Shown: positions 7,206-16,259, counted from the first letter of the stretch. The stretch is DNA of 64,000 nucleotides from Firmicutes bacterium UBA5010 (GCA_002396645.1 DGYI01000014.1:14887-78886); one strand, 5' to 3'. A program made the numbers and translations. The notes: generated by a model not told the origin, from the sequence alone.

Positions 7206-8504
7206 ATGTTAGCAATATTAGGATTTTTATCAGTAATACTTTTACTCGTTGCGGTAATGAGCAAGAAATTAACACCTACAGTAGCACTTATAGCGGTTCC
7301 TACTGTAATGGCACTAATAGGCGGATTTGGATTTGAAGTAGGAACATTTATCACCAATGGTATTAAGACTATAGCACCTACAGGAGTTATGTTTATATTT
7401 GCAATATTATTTTTCGGTATTTTAAATGATGCAGGTACTTTCGATCCTATAATCAAAAGGATTATAAGAGCAGTAGGAAGCGACCCTGTAAAAATAGCAA
7501 TCGGAACAGCTGTTTTAGCGATGATAGTACACTTAGATGGTTCAGGAGCTGTAACATTTTTAGTAACAATCCCTGCAGTATTGCCTCTATATGATGCAGT
7601 TAAAATGAGCAGAACTTCATTAGCAACTATTGTTGCACTGGCAGCAGGAACTATGAATATAGTCCCTTGGGGAGGACCTACATTAAGAGCAGCGACTTCA
7701 TTAAATGTTCCTGTAACCGAACTTTTCAATCCTATTTTAATACCTGTTATATCCGGATTAGTACTGGTTATTTTAATAGCGGCTTTCATAGGTAAAAAAG
7801 AAAAGTCAAGAATAGGAGAAGTTGCTCTTGCCAATATAGAAAATAATGCAGCAGAAGTAGATCCTGAGAAATTAAGATTACAAAGACCAAAACTATTCTT
7901 AGTAAATATTTTATTAATAATTGCAGCTATAGGTGTAATGATATCAGATAAATTACCGCCGCAGGTTGTATTTATGTTCGCATTTGTTTTTGCATCAGTT
8001 ATAAACTATCCAAATGTAAAAGAGCAAAGAGCAAGAGTAGATGCTCATGCTAAAGAAGCATTGATGATGGCAAGCGTATTGTTTGCGGCAGGTGCGTTTA
8101 CAGGAATAATGAAAGATACAGGCATGATTACAGCTATGTCTGAAGTAATAGTAAGTATAATTCCGGATGCATTAGGAAAATTCATAGCAGTTATCACGGG
8201 TGTTATCTCGATGCCTATGAGCTTATTATTTGACCCTGATTCATTCTACTTTGGAGTAATGCCTGTATTGACAAATACTGCAAGCCAATTTGGAGTTGAT
8301 CCTATAATGGTAGGAAGAGCAGCAATTTTAGGCCAGATGACTACAGGTTTCCCTGTAAGTCCATTAACAGCATCTACATTTTTGTTAATAGGTCTGGCAG
8401 GCGTAGATTTAGGAGAGCATCAGAAAAAGACTATTCCATATGCATTCTTAGTTACAATTGTAATGCTTATAGTAGCTATAGTAACAGGAGTTATTAGATT
8501 TTAA
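7206..8504 (+). CDS. CitMHS-family proton/carboxylate symporter
   Basis: A 432-residue, very hydrophobic protein with about 11-12 membrane segments, no signal peptide and an internal polar loop (about residues 195-230). The wording (MLAILGFLSVILLLVAVMSKKLTPT, HLDGSGAVTF, NIVPWGGPTLRAAT, GQMTTGFPVSPLT) is that of the CitMHS family, whose characterised members import citrate or metal-citrate. Here it is first in a sigma-54 operon with AtuA-family genes, so its substrate is probably the compound those proteins process; citrate itself is not implied. The start follows TAGGAGGAGAAA closely. Confidence 0.85.
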   Translation: MLAILGFLSVILLLVAVMSKKLTPTVALIAVPTVMALIGGFGFEVGTFITNGIKTIAPTGVMFIFAILFFGILNDAGTFDPIIKRIIRAVGSDPVKIAIGTAVLAMIVHLDGSGAVTFLVTIPAVLPLYDAVKMSRTSLATIVALAAGTMNIVPWGGPTLRAATSLNVPVTELFNPILIPVISGLVLVILIAAFIGKKEKSRIGEVALANIENNAAEVDPEKLRLQRPKLFLVNILLIIAAIGVMISDKLPPQVVFMFAFVFASVINYPNVKEQRARVDAHAKEALMMASVLFAAGAFTGIMKDTGMITAMSEVIVSIIPDALGKFIAVITGVISMPMSLLFDPDSFYFGVMPVLTNTASQFGVDPIMVGRAAILGQMTTGFPVSPLTASTFLLIGLAGVDLGEHQKKTIPYAFLVTIVMLIVAIVTGVIRF

Positions 8505-8519
8505 ACAGGAGGTATAACA

Positions 8520-9863
8520 GTGAAAAAAATAAGAATAGGAAGCGGTGCGGGATATGCCGGAGACAGGCTTGAACCTGCATTAGAGCTTATAGAAAAAGGA
8601 AATTTAGACTATATAAGTTTTGAATGCTTGGCTGAGAGAACTATTGCCATAGCACAAAAAGCAAAATTAGCTGATCCGAGCAAAGGATATAACGGACTTT
8701 TAGAGCACAGAATGGACAAAGTTCTTCCTTTAGCACATAAACACAAAGTAAAAGTAATTACAAACATGGGTGCTGCCAACCCTCAAAGTGCCGTAGAAGT
8801 AATTTGCAAAATGGCAGAACAAAAAAATATAAAAGGCTTAAAAGTTGCAGCCGTATATGGTGATGACGTTCTCGAAAAATTAGATAAATATAAGAATACA
8901 ACAGTTTGGGAGACAGGAAAGCCTCTTGCAGAGCTGGATGGAGAAATAATATCAGCTAATGTTTATATGGGTATAGACGGAATAGTTGAAGCCTTAAAAA
9001 ACGGAGCAGATATCATAGTAACAGGAAGAGTTTCAGACCCTGCACTATTTTTGGCACCGCTTGTATATGAGTTTGGATGGGATATAGATAATTACGATTT
9101 AATGGGTAAAGGAACATTAGTGGGACATTTACTTGAGTGCGGAGGACAAGCGACAGGAGGATACTTTGCAGATCCTGGTAAAAAAGATGTTGAAGGATTA
9201 TCAGAACTTGGATTCCCTATAGCTGAGGTAAGTGAAAACGGAGAATTTAAGATTACTAAGGTAGAAGGTTCGGGAGGAGTAGTTAATAAGGATACTCTTA
9301 TAGAGCAAATGATATATGAAATTCACGATCCGTCAACGTATTTTACACCTGATTGTACAGCAGATTTTTCAAAAGTAAGCTTTACAGAAACGCAGAAAGA
9401 TACAGTTGAGGTCAGAGGAGCTGCGGGCAGAGAAAAAACAGATACATTAAAGGTAAGCATAGGATATAAGGACTGCTTCATAGGTGAAGGCGAAATGAGC
9501 TACGCAGGACCCGGATGCTTGGACAGAGCTAAATTAGCTGCTGAAATAGTTGAGAAAAGACTTGCTTTGACCGGAGTAAAATATGATGAGCTAAGAGTGG
9601 ATTTCATCGGAATTAACGCGATATATAAAAATCACGACAGAAAATACAATACACCGGAAGAAGTCAGATTAAGAGTTTCTGCCAGAACTAAGACAAAATA
9701 TGATGCGGACCAAATAGGCAATGAAGTTGAAACTCTTTATACTAACGGACCTGCCGGCGGCGGCGGAGCTACCAAGACTGTAAGTGAAATCGTATCTGTA
9801 GCTTCAATATTGGTTAACAGAAATGATGTAGAAGCAAAAGTGATTTATAAGGAGGTACAATAA
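8520..9863 (+). CDS. AtuA family protein (acyclic terpene utilisation / DUF1446)
   Basis: A 447-residue cytoplasmic protein with GTG start, AGGAGG at 8507-8512. The opening (KKIRIGSGAGYAGDRLEPALELIEKGNLDYISFECLAERT) and later blocks (NMGAANP, VTGRVSDPALFLAPLVYEFGW, LVGHLLECGGQATGGYF, GPAGGGGATK) are those of the AtuA family. In Pseudomonas AtuA is required for citronellol/geraniol use, but its biochemical reaction is not established. In Clostridia the family occurs away from terpene genes, next to transporters as here. Its stop codon abuts the start of the next gene, indicating coupled expression with the small partner. Function here: an unknown step in catabolism of the transported acid. Confidence 0.8.
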   Translation: MKKIRIGSGAGYAGDRLEPALELIEKGNLDYISFECLAERTIAIAQKAKLADPSKGYNGLLEHRMDKVLPLAHKHKVKVITNMGAANPQSAVEVICKMAEQKNIKGLKVAAVYGDDVLEKLDKYKNTTVWETGKPLAELDGEIISANVYMGIDGIVEALKNGADIIVTGRVSDPALFLAPLVYEFGWDIDNYDLMGKGTLVGHLLECGGQATGGYFADPGKKDVEGLSELGFPIAEVSENGEFKITKVEGSGGVVNKDTLIEQMIYEIHDPSTYFTPDCTADFSKVSFTETQKDTVEVRGAAGREKTDTLKVSIGYKDCFIGEGEMSYAGPGCLDRAKLAAEIVEKRLALTGVKYDELRVDFIGINAIYKNHDRKYNTPEEVRLRVSARTKTKYDADQIGNEVETLYTNGPAGGGGATKTVSEIVSVASILVNRNDVEAKVIYKEVQ

Positions 9864-10163
9864 ATGAAATTATGGGAAATAGCTCATTCAAGAACAGGAG
9901 ATAAGGGTAATATTTCTAACGTATCTCTGATAACTTACGACGTCAAAGACTATGATCTTATAAAGGAAAAAGTGACACCCGAAGTAGTTAAGGAATGGTT
10001 TAAGGATATAGTTAAGGGAGAAGTTAAAAGATACGAATTACCTCAATTAGGAGCTCTTAACTTCGTGATGTACGATGCACTTGGCGGTGGAGTAACAAGA
10101 TCACTTGCCATAGATAAGCATGGCAAAAGCTTAAGCTCATACTTGCTGGATATAGAAATATAG
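9864..10163 (+). CDS. AtuA-like small partner protein
   Basis: 99 residues. The start codon directly follows the AtuA stop, with AAGGAGG inside the end of the AtuA gene. The sequence (MKLWEIAHSRTGDKGNISNVSLITYD... ALGGGVTRSLAIDKHGKSLSSYLLD) matches the small domain that in many bacteria is fused to the C terminus of AtuA proteins (the AtuA-like ferredoxin-fold). Here the two are separate genes, so they probably form a heteromeric complex. The reaction is unknown. Confidence 0.78.
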   Translation: MKLWEIAHSRTGDKGNISNVSLITYDVKDYDLIKEKVTPEVVKEWFKDIVKGEVKRYELPQLGALNFVMYDALGGGVTRSLAIDKHGKSLSSYLLDIEI

Positions 10164-10180
10164 AATTAAATATATAAGTA

Positions 10181-10217
10181 AACACAAAATAGCCATAGAC
10201 ATATGGCTATTTTGTTT
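10181..10217 (+). terminator. Terminator of the CitMHS/AtuA operon
   Basis: ACAAAATAGCCAT pairs with ATGGCTATTTTGT over a six-base loop; the T-run is part of the 3' arm. It ends the operon 18 bases after its last stop codon. Confidence 0.85.
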
Positions 10218-10306
10218 GGTAAAATATCATCTGAGTTTGGCTGATAAAATTAACCAAATAAAAAATATGACATCTAAAACCTTTGCAAAAATACACTTTA
10301 TCACTT

Positions 10307-10322
10307 TGGCATGATATTTGCT
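10307..10322 (+). promoter_or_regulatory. Sigma-54 promoter of the YfcC/IadA operon
   Basis: TGGCAT-N5-TTGCT, the same architecture as at 7141. The start is predicted near 10333, leaving a 100-base leader. An imperfect inverted repeat with TTGGTAAAATATCA (from 10216) and an ACCAA-ended mirror arm (to about 10258) lies upstream and could be an activator site. Confidence 0.8.
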
Positions 10323-10431
10323 TGATAATTAGGCATAATATTTTTTGAGAAATTAAATAATATTCTCGGAATATTTTAAATGGCTCAATAGAGTCGTGAC
10401 AACGGTATTATAAATTATTAGGAGGAGTATC

Positions 10432-12174
10432 ATGAAAGGAAAAAAAGATGACCAAGTAAAAATTTCTAAGGATTTAACAAAAATCAGGACGCCGCATACC
10501 TATGCTATAATTTTTGCGGTGGTATTATTCAGCTGGCTTTTGACTTTTATTGTGCCTGCAGGAAAATTCAGCACTCATACTATTGAATACACTGACTCAA
10601 ACGGAGCGGTAAAATCAAGAACAGTTTTAATGGCAGATTCATTCAGATACAGCTATAACTTAAATACAGATAATTTATCCGATAAGTTAAAGGACCTTTC
10701 TGAAGACACAGCTAAACTTGAAGAACTGGGAGTTGACCAAGCGGCATTACAAGAATTTGTAGCTTCTGATTCCTCAACTTGGACTCAAGGGCAGCTTGAT
10801 GAATTGGGACTTGATGATGATGTTTTATACAGCCTATATGGCGAAGCAATGTATGACACATCAAAAAAATTGCACAGCACGGCTAAAATATGGGGAACTG
10901 ACGATTACGAAGGCTTCGGATTTATGAATTATTTATTTGAAGGTCTTGTTACCGGCGATAAATATGGCTCGGCAGTTGGTATAGTAGCACTGATTTTGGT
11001 TGTCGGCGGTTCTTTTGGTATAATAATGAGAACAGGTGCCATTGATGCAGGTATTTACGCATTTATCAGTAAAACAAAAGGTCTTGAAAGATTAGCGCTT
11101 CCTTTATTGTTTTTCTTGTTCTCTTTAGGCGGGGCGACATTCGGTATGTCGGAGGAAGTAATTCCCTTTGCCATGATAATGGTACCGTTTGTAATAGCTC
11201 TCGGATATGACTCGATTGTAGCTGTTACAGTTACATTTGTTGCTTCACAGATAGGAAATGCAACATCATGGATGAGTCCGTTCAGTGTGGCGGTGGCTCA
11301 AGGAATAGCAGGAATTCCTGTTCTTTCGGCAGCAAGCTTCAGATTGATAATGTGGTTTGTTGTGACAGCCTTAGCGGCAGGATATACTATGTTTTATGCT
11401 GAAAGAATCAGAAAGAATCCTGAGCGTTCGGCAGTATATACAACTGATGAATATTTCAGAAGCAGAATAGAAAAAACATCAGAGGAACAAGTTAAATTTA
11501 CATTAGGACATAAACTGATACTTTTAGAGATGCTTGCAGTTTTAATTTGGATAATTTACGGAGTTACTAAAAAAGCTTACTATATACCTGAAATTGCTTC
11601 ACAGTTCTTCGTTATGGGCTTTATAACAGGTGTCACAGCAATCATATTCAAGCTAAGCGATATGACTATAAATGAAATGGCATCATCATTCCAAAGAGGT
11701 GCGGCAGACTTGGCGGGCACAGCTATAGTTGTCGGTATGGCTAAGGGTATTTTGCTGGTGCTTGGAGGATCAGACGCCAATGTAGCTTCTACATTGAACA
11801 CGGTTTTATATGGAATAGGTCAAGCTTTAGCAGGCGTTCCGGCAGTTATAGGAGCATGGAGTATGTATATATTCCAAAGTTTATTTAATTTGGTTGTAAC
11901 ATCAAATTCAGGTCAGGCAGCTTTGACTATGCCGATAATGGCGCCACTGTCAGATATAGTAGGAATATCAAGACAAATTGCAGTTCTTGCTTATCAGCTT
12001 GGCTCAGGCTTTGTTGATGCTTTTACTCCTGTATCGGCAAGCTTGATAGGAGTTCTTGGAGTTGCAAGAATAGACTGGTCTAAATGGGCTAAATATCAGA
12101 TTAAAATGCAAGGATTCTTATTCCTGTTAGGTACAATAATAATTGTAATAGCAGTGGCAGTAGGATTGCAATAA
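10432..12174 (+). CDS. YfcC-family transporter (C4-dicarboxylate carrier-like)
   Basis: A 580-residue integral membrane protein with about 12-13 segments: one at about 25-42, then a large hydrophilic insertion (about 48-150) probably outside the membrane, then the rest. Landmarks are FAVVLFSWLLTFIVPAGKF near the N terminus, GGSFGIIMRTGAID, and SLIGVLGVARIDWSKW near the end, as in YfcC proteins, which are annotated as anaerobic C4-dicarboxylate or peptide carriers. It is followed 43 bases later by isoaspartyl dipeptidase, so the cargo may be an isoaspartyl dipeptide or related amino acid derivative. AGGAGG precedes the ATG. Confidence 0.82.
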   Translation: MKGKKDDQVKISKDLTKIRTPHTYAIIFAVVLFSWLLTFIVPAGKFSTHTIEYTDSNGAVKSRTVLMADSFRYSYNLNTDNLSDKLKDLSEDTAKLEELGVDQAALQEFVASDSSTWTQGQLDELGLDDDVLYSLYGEAMYDTSKKLHSTAKIWGTDDYEGFGFMNYLFEGLVTGDKYGSAVGIVALILVVGGSFGIIMRTGAIDAGIYAFISKTKGLERLALPLLFFLFSLGGATFGMSEEVIPFAMIMVPFVIALGYDSIVAVTVTFVASQIGNATSWMSPFSVAVAQGIAGIPVLSAASFRLIMWFVVTALAAGYTMFYAERIRKNPERSAVYTTDEYFRSRIEKTSEEQVKFTLGHKLILLEMLAVLIWIIYGVTKKAYYIPEIASQFFVMGFITGVTAIIFKLSDMTINEMASSFQRGAADLAGTAIVVGMAKGILLVLGGSDANVASTLNTVLYGIGQALAGVPAVIGAWSMYIFQSLFNLVVTSNSGQAALTMPIMAPLSDIVGISRQIAVLAYQLGSGFVDAFTPVSASLIGVLGVARIDWSKWAKYQIKMQGFLFLLGTIIIVIAVAVGLQ

Positions 12175-12217
12175 TATTTGACTGCAAGAGCTACAGACAA
12201 AAGGAAGGTTGGAAGAA

Positions 12218-13402
12218 ATGATAACAATAATAAAAAATATAGATGTATATAAGCCGGAGCATATCGGAAAAAAGGACATTTTAATAATCGAAAATAAAAT
12301 TGCAGCTATTGAAGATAATATTTCGATTGAGCTTAATGGTTTTGTTGATGTCAACGAAATTGATGCAAGCGGCAAAATTGCGGTTCCGGGATTTATTGAC
12401 TCACATGTTCATATCTTGGGCGGCGGAGGAGAAGGCGGCTTTGCTACGCGAACTCCCGAAGCAACGCTCAGCTCGCTTACAAAATCCGGAGTTACGACTG
12501 TAGTAGGATGCCTGGGAACAGACGGCGTGGCAAGAGATATGATTTCTTTGCTTGCAAAAGCAAGAGCTTTGGAGGAAGAAGGCATAACAGCATTTATCTA
12601 TGCTGGCTCGTATAGATTGCCGATAAGAACGATAACCGGAGAAATAATGAAAGATATAATGACTATCGACAAAATAATCGGAATCGGAGAGATTGCCGTA
12701 TCTGATCATCGGTCATCTCAACCTTCCTTTGATGAATTCATAAAAGCGGTTGCTGATGCAAGAGTTGGCGGAATGCTGTCCGGAAAGGCAGGCGTGATAA
12801 ATATTCATTTAGGCGATGGAAAAAGACAAATAGAAATGCTGGAAAGAGCCGTAAACGAAACAGAAATTCCTATCACTCAATTTGTACCTACACATGTAAA
12901 CAGAAATCCTGAGCTTTTTGAAAAATGCGTTGAGTACGCTAAAAAAGGCGGATATATTGACTTTACGGGAAGCGAGGACCCTGATTACTATGAAGAGGTA
13001 GACGGAGAAATTAGATTCAGCAAAGGTTTAAAAAGACTTATACAAGAAAATGTGTGCATGGATAATTTTACTCTTACATCTGACGGACAGGGAAGCTTGC
13101 CTATATTTAATGAAAAGAAAGAATTCGTGGGATTAGGAGTGGGCAAATCAAGCTGTCTTATAAAGTCGATAAAAGAATGTGTAGAGAAGGAGCAAATACC
13201 TCTTGAGATTGCCATAAGAGCGATAACCTGCAATCCGGCTAAAATTTTGAAGCTTAAAAATAAGGGCAGAATCGAAAAAGGTTTTGATGCAGATTTGTGT
13301 ATTCTGGATAAAAATTTAGACATAGACAGCGTTTTTGCAAAAGGAAAAATGATGGTGCAAGATAAAAAACCGATAATATTCGGAACATTTGAAGAAAAAT
13401 AA
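12218..13402 (+). CDS. iadA: Isoaspartyl dipeptidase (beta-aspartyl peptidase)
   Basis: A 394-residue amidohydrolase-superfamily enzyme. Seen: metal-binding HVH in PGFIDSHVHILGGGGEGG (about residue 65), GIGEIAVSDHRSSQPS around the second metal site, THVNRN, and the catalytic aspartate in TLTSDGQGS; also NPAKILKLKNKGRIEKGFDADLCIL at the end. IadA removes N-terminal isoaspartyl residues from dipeptides, releasing aspartate. ATG 12218 is preferred over the in-frame TTG nine bases earlier because GGAAG lies just in front. It is in one operon with the YfcC carrier, fitting uptake then hydrolysis of isoaspartyl dipeptides. Confidence 0.88.
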   Translation: MITIIKNIDVYKPEHIGKKDILIIENKIAAIEDNISIELNGFVDVNEIDASGKIAVPGFIDSHVHILGGGGEGGFATRTPEATLSSLTKSGVTTVVGCLGTDGVARDMISLLAKARALEEEGITAFIYAGSYRLPIRTITGEIMKDIMTIDKIIGIGEIAVSDHRSSQPSFDEFIKAVADARVGGMLSGKAGVINIHLGDGKRQIEMLERAVNETEIPITQFVPTHVNRNPELFEKCVEYAKKGGYIDFTGSEDPDYYEEVDGEIRFSKGLKRLIQENVCMDNFTLTSDGQGSLPIFNEKKEFVGLGVGKSSCLIKSIKECVEKEQIPLEIAIRAITCNPAKILKLKNKGRIEKGFDADLCILDKNLDIDSVFAKGKMMVQDKKPIIFGTFEEK

Positions 13403-13414
13403 AAAAATGCTGTA

Positions 13415-13456
13415 GGTGCTGCAAAATATGTAAATATGAACTGTTTTGCGGCATCT
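13415..13456 (+). terminator. Terminator after iadA
   Basis: GGTGCTGCAAAA pairs with TTTTGCGGCATC (two G-U pairs) around a 17-base loop, followed by TTCTTTATTT. Confidence 0.65.
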
Positions 13457-13485
13457 TCTTTATTTGAATAAATAAATTGCTAATG

Positions 13486-13512
13486 TTTCAAAGTTTGAAA
13501 ATATGATATAAT
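13486..13512 (+). promoter_or_regulatory. Palindrome over a probable promoter of the activator gene
   Basis: TTTCAAAGTTTGAAA (13486-13500) is a perfect 15-base palindrome. TATAAT at 13507-13512 fits a -10 box; no good -35 box is visible, so the palindrome may bind an activator or the gene's own product. Confidence 0.5.
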
Positions 13513-13576
13513 ATCGATAAAATGGCTTAAACAAATTTGTGCCTGCAGTTTAAAGCTTGCAAGTACAGGAAAGGGA

Positions 13577-15625
13577 ATGGTCATTAATATGCAAAAGAAA
13601 ATTATTTTAGTTGCCGGCTCCGTCAGTACGAAAAACTTTTTGTACGGACAGCTTAAGGAGTTTATACCCGATACGTTTTATGTAGAAGCTTATGCGAGCG
13701 AAGAGTATCTTGTTCCTGAGCTTAATTGTGATTTGCTTATAATATCAAGTATGGATATGAAAACAGAACTTGATGAGAAGAACATTAAATATAATTGTGG
13801 GGATATAGTAATCTGTGAAAGAAGCGTAAATTTTGACTATATTGATATGATTGCGGATATTCCCGCAAATCAGGAGGTCTTGCTTGTCAATGACGAAAAG
13901 GATACTACGGAAAAATCAATAAATGATTTACTGGAGCTTGGTTTGAACCATATTAAGTATTTTCCTTACTATCCGTCAATCGAGAGCTATAAAAAGCTTA
14001 AAACAGCGATAACTCCGGGAGAAGTTGACAAGGTGCCTTCTTGCGTCGAGAATATAATAAACTTAGGCCCCAGAGTAATAGATATAAATACAATGTATAC
14101 AATTATGGATAAGCTGAAGATGCCTCATAAGGACACAACATTCATAACTAAAAAATATATGCAGAAGATAATAAATGTTTCAAAACGAATCTCAGCCATA
14201 AACAATAATGTTACGAGCCTGAACGGGCACCTGAATAATATTGTAAACAGTCTTGTAAACGGTATCATAGTATATGACGAGGATGGATACATAAAATATG
14301 CAAATGAGAAAATGACAAAACTTCTTTCCACAGAAAAAAATATAGTTTCCAAAAATATTAAAAACATAATTGAAAAAGAACTTTTACCGTTTTTTTTAAG
14401 CAGTGATATCTATGAAAACAAGCATATAGATATAAGAGGAAGCGGTGTAAAAGTTTCAAAATTTATTGTGCCGGGAAGCAAAAATATTGTCCTTACAACA
14501 AGCAAGGATGAAAAAATCAAAGCAGAAAAAAGCTACAGCAATGATTTGCTCTTAAAGGGATATTATGCACGATATAATTTTGACAATATAATTGGCAGCA
14601 GCGAGGCTTTAAAAGCTGTAAAAAATATTTCTTTAAAATTGTCAAAATCCGAGCTTTCTGTCCTGATAGAAGGCGAAAGCGGTACAGGAAAGGAACTGTT
14701 TGCAAGTGCTATACACAATAATTCGAGCAGAAAATATAAACCCTTTATAGCTGTTAATTTCAGTGCATTGCCGGATGAGCTTATAGAAAGTGAGCTTTTC
14801 GGATATGAGGAGGGTGCATTTACAGGAGCTAAAAAAGGAGGAAAGCTTGGTCTTTTTGAATTAGCAGACGGAGGAACTATATTTTTAGATGAAATCGGAG
14901 ACGTTTCGCCGAAAGTTCAGACTAAGCTGTTAAGAGTATTGCAGGAAAAGCAGTTCCTTCCTTTAGGCGGAAGCGCTATAAGAAAGGTTGATGTCAGAAT
15001 TATTGCGGCTACAAATAAGAATCTTAAAGCTATGGTAGCTCAAAAACAGTTCAGGTCAGATTTATATTATAGATTAAAAATAGGATATTTATATCTGCCT
15101 CCTTTAAGAACCCGAAAAAACGATATAGATGAGCTTGTCTCATATTTTATAAAGGTAGAAACAAGTGCGGATATAAATGTAAATAAGAATGTTTTAGAAA
15201 AATTAAAAAAATATAAATGGCTGGGAAATGTGAGAGAATTAGAAAGTACAATAAAGTATATGCTTGCGGTAAGAACAGCTAATACACTTACAGTCTCAGA
15301 TTTTCCCGATAACAACTTTTTTGAAGAGGACGCTAAAAATAATTACAATGAGCTTAACTCAGAAGATTTGTTTAACTATGATGATGAAAGCCTTGCAATT
15401 TTAAGAGTAATAAAATCTCTTCATGATAATAATATATCTGCAGGAAGAGAAAGAATTACTCAAAGATTAAATGAACTCGGCTATGATACAACAGAATCAA
15501 AAACAAGAACCAGGCTTGAAAAACTTAATAAAGACGGACTTGTGAATAAAAAGAGAGGAATACAGGCAACAGTTTTAACTGAAAAAGGAATAGATTACTT
15601 AAAAGAGTTTGAAGGAAAAATATAA
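13577..15625 (+). CDS. Sigma-54-dependent activator with winged-helix C terminus
   Basis: A 682-residue enhancer-binding protein. An N-terminal 200-residue region resembles receptor-like sensor folds (VAGSVSTKNFLYGQL...), followed by a PAS domain (about 215-310) and AAA+ core with Walker A GESGTGKE (366-373) and GAFTGA (413-418). After WLGNVRELES the protein does not end in the usual Fis helix-turn-helix. The last 75 residues (ILRVIKSLHDNNISAGRERITQRLNELGYDTTES... LEKLNKDGLVNKKRGIQATVLTEKG) look like a winged helix. It probably activates the promoter at 10307 that drives the YfcC/IadA genes just upstream. Several start codons are possible; ATG 13577 has AGGAAAGGG in front, ATG 13589 is an alternative. 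Confidence 0.82.
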   Translation: MVINMQKKIILVAGSVSTKNFLYGQLKEFIPDTFYVEAYASEEYLVPELNCDLLIISSMDMKTELDEKNIKYNCGDIVICERSVNFDYIDMIADIPANQEVLLVNDEKDTTEKSINDLLELGLNHIKYFPYYPSIESYKKLKTAITPGEVDKVPSCVENIINLGPRVIDINTMYTIMDKLKMPHKDTTFITKKYMQKIINVSKRISAINNNVTSLNGHLNNIVNSLVNGIIVYDEDGYIKYANEKMTKLLSTEKNIVSKNIKNIIEKELLPFFLSSDIYENKHIDIRGSGVKVSKFIVPGSKNIVLTTSKDEKIKAEKSYSNDLLLKGYYARYNFDNIIGSSEALKAVKNISLKLSKSELSVLIEGESGTGKELFASAIHNNSSRKYKPFIAVNFSALPDELIESELFGYEEGAFTGAKKGGKLGLFELADGGTIFLDEIGDVSPKVQTKLLRVLQEKQFLPLGGSAIRKVDVRIIAATNKNLKAMVAQKQFRSDLYYRLKIGYLYLPPLRTRKNDIDELVSYFIKVETSADINVNKNVLEKLKKYKWLGNVRELESTIKYMLAVRTANTLTVSDFPDNNFFEEDAKNNYNELNSEDLFNYDDESLAILRVIKSLHDNNISAGRERITQRLNELGYDTTESKTRTRLEKLNKDGLVNKKRGIQATVLTEKGIDYLKEFEGKI

Positions 15626-15627
15626 CA

Positions 15628-15674
15628 GAAGATGTTGCAAAAACAGCTTGTAGCTGTTTTTGCAGCATCTTCTT
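15628..15674. terminator. Bidirectional terminator between convergent genes
   Basis: AAGATGTTGCAAAAACAGCT pairs with an almost perfect mirror arm (one G-U pair) over a TGT loop. A-rich and T-rich flanks on either side let it serve the activator gene and the leftward flavin-binding gene. Confidence 0.85.
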
Positions 15675-15685
15675 CAGTTTCAGTC

Positions 15686-15770
15686 TTACTCATTAGCCTT
15701 CATGCTTTCTGCCATATCAATTTTCTTTCCTTTGCGCCATTTGTATCCGCCAAATAATTACCTTGCTGCT
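15686..15770 (-). pseudogene. Detached 3' tail of the flavin-binding protein gene
   Basis: Downstream of the present stop codon, another frame of the - strand encodes the expected end of this protein family: SYKAAR, a stop codon, then LFGGYKWRKGKKIDMAESMK and ANE before a TAA at 15686-15688. One frame change in the A-run near 15782 and one nonsense codon (TAA where CAA would give Gln) account for the loss. This is therefore recent decay rather than a different gene. Confidence 0.7.
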
Positions 15771-16259
15771 TTATATGATTTTACCTTCACTTGTTTCTAT
15801 CTTATTAACAAAATCCATATTGTAACGCACGGCACCATGATCTTTAATTACTGTACCTCTTGTAATTCTAATTGCCAAAATACAGCAATTTTCATCACTT
15901 TCATCATTAGCAAAGTCATACCATTCAGCAAAAACTGTACGGAGCTTAGCTCTTATTTCAGCATTTTTAGGGTCTAATACCCAGCCTAAATTTTCACCTG
16001 TTCCGTTTCCGGAAAACCAATCAATAGCCGAAAACGCAACTTCTTTGTTTTGCGCTATTTGTCGCATTTTATTTGAATTCGCATATGTAACGACATAAAA
16101 TACGCCGTCCTCATAACATGCGTCTACATCGCGGACAACAGGTCTGGGATTTCCATCAGCACTCGGCTCTGTGGCAATAGTTGCAAGTGAGATAAAATTA
16201 TCCTTGTTGTTTCCGAATCTTTCTTCAATTATCTTTAATCCTTCTTCATACTTACTCAT
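15771..16259 (-). CDS. Pyridoxamine 5'-phosphate oxidase-fold flavin-binding protein, C-terminally truncated
   Basis: 162 residues of a split-barrel flavin-binding protein: MSKYEEGLKIIEERFGNNKDNFISLATI... NPRPVVRDVDACYEDGVFYVVTYANSNKMRQIAQNKEVAFSAID... RAKLRTVFAEWYDF. The family contains PNPOx-like proteins that bind FMN or F420; most are of unknown substrate. ATG 16259 is chosen (GGAGA eight bases upstream); it overlaps the end of the AraC gene through ATGAGTAA, so the two are translationally coupled. The frame ends early at EGKII; the native last 30 or so residues remain in another frame (15686-15770). Activity may be impaired. Confidence 0.8.
   Translation of the reverse strand: MSKYEEGLKIIEERFGNNKDNFISLATIATEPSADGNPRPVVRDVDACYEDGVFYVVTYANSNKMRQIAQNKEVAFSAIDWFSGNGTGENLGWVLDPKNAEIRAKLRTVFAEWYDFANDESDENCCILAIRITRGTVIKDHGAVRYNMDFVNKIETSEGKII

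Noticed and set aside
7193..7834. 213-codon open frame on the - strand inside the CitMHS gene
   Set aside because: Mirror of a hydrophobic transporter gene; composition follows from the sense strand and the start lacks a ribosome site.
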